Source of the DNA: Streptomyces endocoffeicus
GTDB lineage: Bacteria; Actinomycetota; Actinomycetes; Streptomycetales; Streptomycetaceae
DNA: 64,000 nucleotides
Assembly (NCBI RefSeq): GCF_016741935.1
Contig: NZ_JAERRG010000021.1
Location: 62,001-126,000 of the forward strand
Reading direction: 5' to 3'
Shown one piece after another: positions 60,091 through 64,000 of this stretch (its first letter is position 1; each line of letters opens with the position of its first letter). The position numbers and the translations under genes are program-made. The notes under the pieces were generated by a model that ran no database searches, had not been told where the DNA came from, and saw only the letters and a program-made list of their open reading frames with translations.

Positions 60091-60915
60091 TCAGAGCGAG
60101 GTGAGTGCCGCTGAGGCGGCCACCGCCGCCTGGTCGAGGTAGAGCCGCGGGTGCGCGCAGTCGGCGAAGACGGTGGCCGGCCAGTCGGCCTCGTACCCCT
60201 CCGCCTGGGCGAGCCGCGCCGCCGCCTTGCCCTTGTCGCTGCCGTGGGCCACCATGACCACCCGCTTGGACTGCGTACGGATGGTGGCGATGCCGACCGT
60301 GACCCCGTAGCGGGGAACGTCGTCCAGGCCCCGGAACGTCGGGAAGGTCGCCAGATTGTCGGTCCTGGTCTGTTCGCCCAGCGGGACCACCCTGGTCCGC
60401 GAGTCCGCCGGGCTGCCCACCGGGTTGAAGGCGATGTGCCCATCGCCCGCCCCGGAGGCCAGCAGGAACAGATCGATCCCGCCGAGCTCCGCGATCCGTC
60501 GCTCATAGGCTTCGGGATCGGCCGGATCCGGCCCCCACAGCCGCTCCGGCGCGATCCCCCGCCCCGGGCCCGCCGCGGCGTTCATCGGCCCGACGATCTC
60601 CTCCCGCCCGAAGCGAAGGCAGCTGTGCGGCAGTCCGGAGTCGATCGCGCGGTACTCCCAGCCGGGCGAACCCAGCGGTGTGGCCTCGACGTACTCGTCC
60701 ATCATCACGATGACGACGTGTCCCAGGTCCAGCCGCCGCGCGGCCACCTCGTCCGCCAGCGCCCGGTAGGTGCTGGCGGCACTGCGCCCGCCCGGACACC
60801 CGAGCACATACGACCGTCCCGCTCGCGCGGCATTCTCGATTTCCACGGCGATCTCCGCGGCCAGCTTGCGCCCCAGGGCCTCTGGGTCCGGGAAGACGAT
60901 CGGCGACACCCGCAC
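60091..60915 (-). CDS. Glucosamine-6-phosphate deaminase/6-phosphogluconolactonase-family protein (NagB-like)
   Basis: 274 aa. The N-terminal G-C-P-G-G-R-S-A-A-S-T-Y-R binds the sugar phosphate. V-M-M-D-E-Y-V and G-A-G-D-G-H-I-A-F-N-P are the deaminase active-site Asp and Asp/His/Asn motifs, followed by S-R-T-R-V-V-P-L and T-R-T-D-N-L. It differs from NagB in several loop residues (S-G-A-G for G-I-G-x), so another amino-sugar or lactone is possible. It leads the deaminase-GH4-kinase operon, with operator-like repeats just upstream. GTG start with GGGAG eight bases away. Confidence 0.85.
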   Translation of the reverse strand: MRVSPIVFPDPEALGRKLAAEIAVEIENAARAGRSYVLGCPGGRSAASTYRALADEVAARRLDLGHVVIVMMDEYVEATPLGSPGWEYRAIDSGLPHSCLRFGREEIVGPMNAAAGPGRGIAPERLWGPDPADPEAYERRIAELGGIDLFLLASGAGDGHIAFNPVGSPADSRTRVVPLGEQTRTDNLATFPTFRGLDDVPRYGVTVGIATIRTQSKRVVMVAHGSDKGKAAARLAQAEGYEADWPATVFADCAHPRLYLDQAAVAASAALTSL

Positions 60916-61299
60916 AGGAGGAACTCCCTCTCGGTCAACTCTTTCGCAGACCAGTTACGCCACTGACCATACTGTGGTCTGACTGGTATAGGCAATGCTC
61001 AAAAGGTGACGTCCTATGGGGTGGGGGTGGCGGGAGCGCGGGGCGGTCCACGTTTGGCGCGTCCCGACCCCGGAGGCGTGCGGCGGTCGTCAAGGAGACG
61101 TCTGGATAATCCATCCCAATGAAAGATGGGCCACTGGATAGTTCATGCACCAGCCATCCGGGCTTGGTTGGTGCGCAACCTCCACCTCCGAGCCTGGCAC
61201 CGACGGCGCAGGTCGGCCGCGGCGCGGACGGCCCTGGGCTGGACGGCCACGCGGTGCGGTGACCGCGTCGGCCACACGATCACAAGGAGTCACCCCGTC
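60916..61299. other. 384-base divergent intergenic region
   Basis: No gene is supported here. The left part (60946-60991) carries the sugar-regulon operators. The right part holds TGGAT-a-ATCCA (61103-61113), a perfect 5-1-5 palindrome, and a weak CCATC/GATGG stem. It then has a GC-rich leader to AAGGAG at 61284-61289. The palindrome may serve the aminotransferase operon. Confidence 0.5.
60946..60991. promoter_or_regulatory. NagR/DasR-type operator cluster before the deaminase operon
   Basis: GCAGACCAGT (60946-60955) repeats the motif found at 56831 and 56880. GACCA-tactg-TGGTC (60965-60979) is a perfect 5-5-5 palindrome, and TGGTCT-gac-TGGT follows at 60975-60987. The cluster is 31-76 bases upstream of the deaminase start, suitable for repression by the GntR at 56902. 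Confidence 0.65.
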
Positions 61300-62442
61300 A
61301 TGACGACGCTTACAGCCTCCGACCACAACCCCGACGACCTGCGCCGCCGTGAGGGCCCGGTCTTCATGAGCGGCAACCTTCCGCCCGACGTCCCGGAGGT
61401 GTTCGACGCACGGTACGGAGCCGCTCTCGACGCCGTGCTCACCCGGCGGTCGCCGTCGCGCCTGATCGGCGCCCACCAGTACCGCGGGTCCGACCGCGAT
61501 CGGGCCGCCGGTGCCGCGTTCACCGCGCGGCGCCTGGGGACGACACCGGCCCCGGAGCGGGTCGTCGTCGCCAACGGCACCCAGAGCATCCTCACCCAGC
61601 TGCTCTCGGGGCTGGTTCCCCGCGGCGGGGTGCTCGCCGTCGAGGAATTGACCTACCCGACGATCCGCACGTTCGTCTCGATGCTCGGCATCGACCTCGC
61701 TCCCTTGGCGATGGACGGCGAGGGGATCGATCCGGACGCGTTCGAGCACATCTGCCGGACCCGACGGCCCGCCGCTCTCTACACCATGCCGACGCTACAG
61801 AACCCCACCACCGGCACCATGGGCGACGACCGTCGCCGCGCGATCGCCGACGTATGCCGCCGGCACGGTGTGTCCGTGATCGAGGACGACATCTACAGCC
61901 TCCTTCCCGCGGCCGCGCCCCCGCCGCTGTCGGTGTACCTGCCGGAGCTGTCCTGGTACGTGCTCGGCACCGCCAAGAGCATCGCGCCCGGGCTGAAGGT
62001 CGCCTACGTCGTCACTCCGGACGCGGAGTCCGCCAAGGCGCGGTTCTGGCCCGGCGTCCGCAGCACCTACTGGATGGTCGCGCCGATCAACGCGGCCGTG
62101 GCGACCGGCCTCGTCGAGGACGACGGGGCCACCGCGATCATCGACGCGGTCCGGGCCGAGACACACGCCCGCCACGAGCTGGTGACAGCCGCGCTGGACG
62201 GGATCGGCCACCGTACAACCCCCGAATCCCTGCACGTCTGGCTGCCCGTGCCCCCGGGCCGCACGGCTGCCGACTTCGCGGCCGCGGCGCTCGCCGCGGG
62301 CGCGTCCATCGGCACCAGCGCCACCTTCTACGTCGGCGACGACACCGCCCCTGAGACGGTCCGGTTCGGTGTCGGTGCACCGCCCGACCGCGGCGCCCTG
62401 CAACGCGGCCTCACCGCAATCCGTCACGCCTATCACCATTGA
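61300..62442 (+). CDS. Class I/II aminotransferase (MocR-like catalytic domain)
   Basis: 380 aa. PLP fold type I with N-G-T-Q-S-I-L near residue 90, T-M-P-T-L-Q-N-P-T-T-G-T-M, V-I-E-D-D-I-Y and the Schiff-base Lys in L-G-T-A-K-S-I-A-P-G-L-K-V. This is the aminotransferase part of MocR/PdxR proteins but no GntR domain is attached, so it should be an enzyme. AAGGAG lies ten bases before the ATG. It begins an operon with a PhyH-type dioxygenase and a DoeB-like deacylase. Amino donor and acceptor are unknown. Confidence 0.87.
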   Translation: MTTLTASDHNPDDLRRREGPVFMSGNLPPDVPEVFDARYGAALDAVLTRRSPSRLIGAHQYRGSDRDRAAGAAFTARRLGTTPAPERVVVANGTQSILTQLLSGLVPRGGVLAVEELTYPTIRTFVSMLGIDLAPLAMDGEGIDPDAFEHICRTRRPAALYTMPTLQNPTTGTMGDDRRRAIADVCRRHGVSVIEDDIYSLLPAAAPPPLSVYLPELSWYVLGTAKSIAPGLKVAYVVTPDAESAKARFWPGVRSTYWMVAPINAAVATGLVEDDGATAIIDAVRAETHARHELVTAALDGIGHRTTPESLHVWLPVPPGRTAADFAAAALAAGASIGTSATFYVGDDTAPETVRFGVGAPPDRGALQRGLTAIRHAYHH

Positions 62443-62461
62443 TCACCAAGGAGACCGGAAG

Positions 62462-63304
62462 GTGCCCAAGATCCTCACCGATGCGCAGGTCCAGGGATAC
62501 CGGACCGACGGCTATGTATGTCCCATCCGCGCATTCGACGCCGAGGTCGCGGTCGGCTACCGCGGCCGGATGGACCGGCTCGAGGTCGACAATCCCGGCC
62601 TGTGGACGCGCGCCAAGGTCAAGCCCCACCTCCTGATGACATGGCTCAACGAGCTCATGCGCGAGCCGCGGATCCTCGATGCCGTCGAGGACGTGCTCGG
62701 CCCCGACATCCTGGCCTGGGCGACCGGCCATTTCGATAAGAAGCCGCACGATCCGGGCTTCCTTGCCTGGCACCAGGACGCCACCTACTGGGGGCTGTCC
62801 GAGCCCAGCGTCGTCACCGCCTGGGTGGCACTGACCCCGAGCACCCGGCGCAACGGCTGTATGCGTGTCGTCCCCCAAAGCCATACCGAGGGCCAGCTGC
62901 GGCACACCGACACCTTCGCCGCCGGCAACATGGCCAGTCGCGGCCAGGAGATCCAGGTCGACGTCGACGAAGCGGCCGCCGTCGACCTCGAACTGCAGCC
63001 GGGCGAGTTTTCGCTGCATCACACGATGCTGGTGCACGGCTCCCTGCCGAACACATCGGATGTACGGCGTTGCGGGATCACCATCCGATACGTCGCCGCC
63101 CACGTCCGGCAGACCACCGGCTTCCGGGACAGCGCCACGTTGGTCCGCGGCACCGACCGCCACGGACACTTCCGCCCGGAACCGCGGCCGACGACGGACT
63201 TCGACCCGGCCGCGTCCGCCTTCTACGACGAGATCGTCGGCGAGGCCGAGCGGCGCAAGGCGGCCATCGCCGCGCAGGCCGACTCGGTGAGGGATGAGCG
63301 ATGA
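62462..63304 (+). CDS. Phytanoyl-CoA dioxygenase-family hydroxylase
   Basis: 280 aa from GTG at 62462, with AAGGAG eight bases upstream. Iron ligands of the Fe(II)/2-oxoglutarate fold are His104 and Asp106 in W-H-Q-D-A-T-Y-W and His192 in T-M-L-V-H-G-S; the 2-oxoglutarate Arg is in R-R-C-G-I-T-I-R. The W-H-Q-D-x-x-Y-W context is shared with small-molecule hydroxylases of natural-product and compatible-solute pathways. Its stop overlaps the next gene by four bases. Substrate unknown; hydroxylation of an amino acid derivative would fit the neighbours. Confidence 0.9.
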   Translation: MPKILTDAQVQGYRTDGYVCPIRAFDAEVAVGYRGRMDRLEVDNPGLWTRAKVKPHLLMTWLNELMREPRILDAVEDVLGPDILAWATGHFDKKPHDPGFLAWHQDATYWGLSEPSVVTAWVALTPSTRRNGCMRVVPQSHTEGQLRHTDTFAAGNMASRGQEIQVDVDEAAAVDLELQPGEFSLHHTMLVHGSLPNTSDVRRCGITIRYVAAHVRQTTGFRDSATLVRGTDRHGHFRPEPRPTTDFDPAASAFYDEIVGEAERRKAAIAAQADSVRDER

Positions 63305-64000
63305 CCACCGCGCGCACTCGGATCTTCACCGACATCGACCTGGACGCCGAGGGGGAGTCCCGTGGCTATCTGCGGTTGCCGCTCGCAGTTCACCGCACAT
63401 CCGACGGCGACGCCGGCTACGGCTACACGGGGATCCCGATCGTGTCGCTGCGCAACGGCGACGGTCCCACCGTGTTGCTCATGGCCGGCAACCACGGCAA
63501 CGAGTACGAGGGCCAAGTGGTGGTGATGCGGCTGCTGCGGCGGCTGCGGGCCGCCGACCTCACCGGCCGGCTCATCGTCCTGCCGGCCGCCAACGCACCC
63601 GCTGTGGAGGCGGACCGGCGGACCTCCCCGCTCGACGGCGGCAACCTCAACCGCGACTTCCCGGGCCGGCCCGACGGCCAGCCCACGGAGATGATCGCCC
63701 ACTTCATCGAGAGCCACATCCTGCCCCGCGTGCAGTACGCCTTCGACCTGCACTCAGGCGGCAAGTCGATCGAGTACCTCCCCGTAGCCGTGGCCGCCCG
63801 GTCGGACGACCCGGACCGGTTCGCCCGCTCCCTGGACATGCTCAAGGCGTTCGGCATGCCCACCTCGATGATCATCGACCACTCCACGGGCGGTGACGCC
63901 GCGCTGATCGGCGCCTGTCGGCGCACGGGGGTGTTCCACCTGTCCACGGAGCTGGGCGGTGGCGCGTCCGTCGGCCGCGAGGAGGTCCGGCTCGCCGAGC
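63301..64000 (+). CDS. Succinylglutamate desuccinylase/aspartoacylase-family deacylase, DoeB-like (partial)
   Basis: 233 residues up to the window edge, no stop. Zinc ligands: His65 and Glu68 in G-N-H-G-N-E-Y-E-G, His151 in D-L-H-S-G-G. The general-base Glu is in L-S-T-E-L-G-G (Glu217). G-G-N-L-N-R-D-F-P-G is the substrate Arg/Asn loop. Among family branches it most resembles N-alpha-acetyl-diaminobutyrate deacetylase DoeB, which removes an acyl group from an amino acid. ATG overlaps the dioxygenase stop (ATGA). The operon probably continues beyond the window. Confidence 0.88.
   Translation, partial: MTTARTRIFTDIDLDAEGESRGYLRLPLAVHRTSDGDAGYGYTGIPIVSLRNGDGPTVLLMAGNHGNEYEGQVVVMRLLRRLRAADLTGRLIVLPAANAPAVEADRRTSPLDGGNLNRDFPGRPDGQPTEMIAHFIESHILPRVQYAFDLHSGGKSIEYLPVAVAARSDDPDRFARSLDMLKAFGMPTSMIIDHSTGGDAALIGACRRTGVFHLSTELGGGASVGREEVRLAE

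Noticed and set aside
1..64000. CRISPR arrays, tRNA or rRNA genes, intact transposases, replication origin
   Set aside because: No regularly spaced repeats, cloverleaf sequences, transposase motifs or origin-type clusters were seen on either strand.

Overview
The window looks like chromosomal DNA of a Streptomyces-like actinomycete. By eye it is strongly G+C rich, with third codon positions almost always G or C. Genes often start with GTG, are tightly packed, and overlap by ATGA or GTGA. Most regulators are of the TetR, MarR, IclR, GntR, LysR and LuxR types. I found no tRNA, rRNA, CRISPR array or intact insertion sequence. The content is accessory catabolism: transporter plus enzyme plus dedicated regulator blocks, side by side.

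Layout. 1-1.3 kb: tail of a sensor kinase, its NarL-type regulator and a small unknown protein. 1.3-6.3 kb: a divergent MarR-controlled operon for CoA-linked acid degradation (SDR, amidohydrolase, acyl-CoA synthetase, MaoC) ending in a truncated SnoaL-like gene. 6.3-12.7 kb: a second two-component system, a multi-pass membrane protein, a TetR/MFS pair with a near-perfect palindromic operator, a VOC protein and an AraC regulator. 12.8-18.7 kb: an IclR-linked aldarate block with a clear talarate/galactarate dehydratase, an RraA-type aldolase, a FAH-family enzyme, an MFS carrier and a SnoaL-like protein. 18.8-22.4 kb: MFS carrier, aspartase-like lyase and a second IclR. 22.4-32.3 kb: one strand carries MHS transporter, HyuB, HyuA, class III aminotransferase and a ThDP enzyme, preceded by an EPSP synthase. 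32.5-37.9 kb: a small HTH protein, an amidohydrolase, a class V aminotransferase, DUF3311 plus sodium:solute symporter, and an XRE-cupin regulator.

38-50 kb is the best-defined system: a carbon-phosphorus lyase locus in two operons on the same strand. One is a GntR regulator followed by phnG-H-I-I-J-K-L-M, with two different phnI genes in tandem. The other is phnD-phnC and a fused phnE, preceded by a candidate PHO box. A divergent LysR gene flanks it. 51-61 kb is a sugar-uptake and cleavage regulon: GH3, CUT1 ABC transporter, GntR, BadF-type kinase, GH4 and a NagB-like deaminase, with recurring half-operators of the NagR/DasR type. 61.3-64 kb starts an operon of aminotransferase, phytanoyl-CoA-type dioxygenase and a DoeB-like deacylase that runs off the end.

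The most notable points are the EPSP synthase with Ala at the position of E. coli Gly96 in the same window as a complete C-P lyase core, the two divergent and apparently intact PhnI paralogues (one with a histidine-rich loop), the unassigned ThDP/aminotransferase/HyuAB operon, and the pairing of a GH4 phospho-glycosidase with an ABC rather than a PTS importer.
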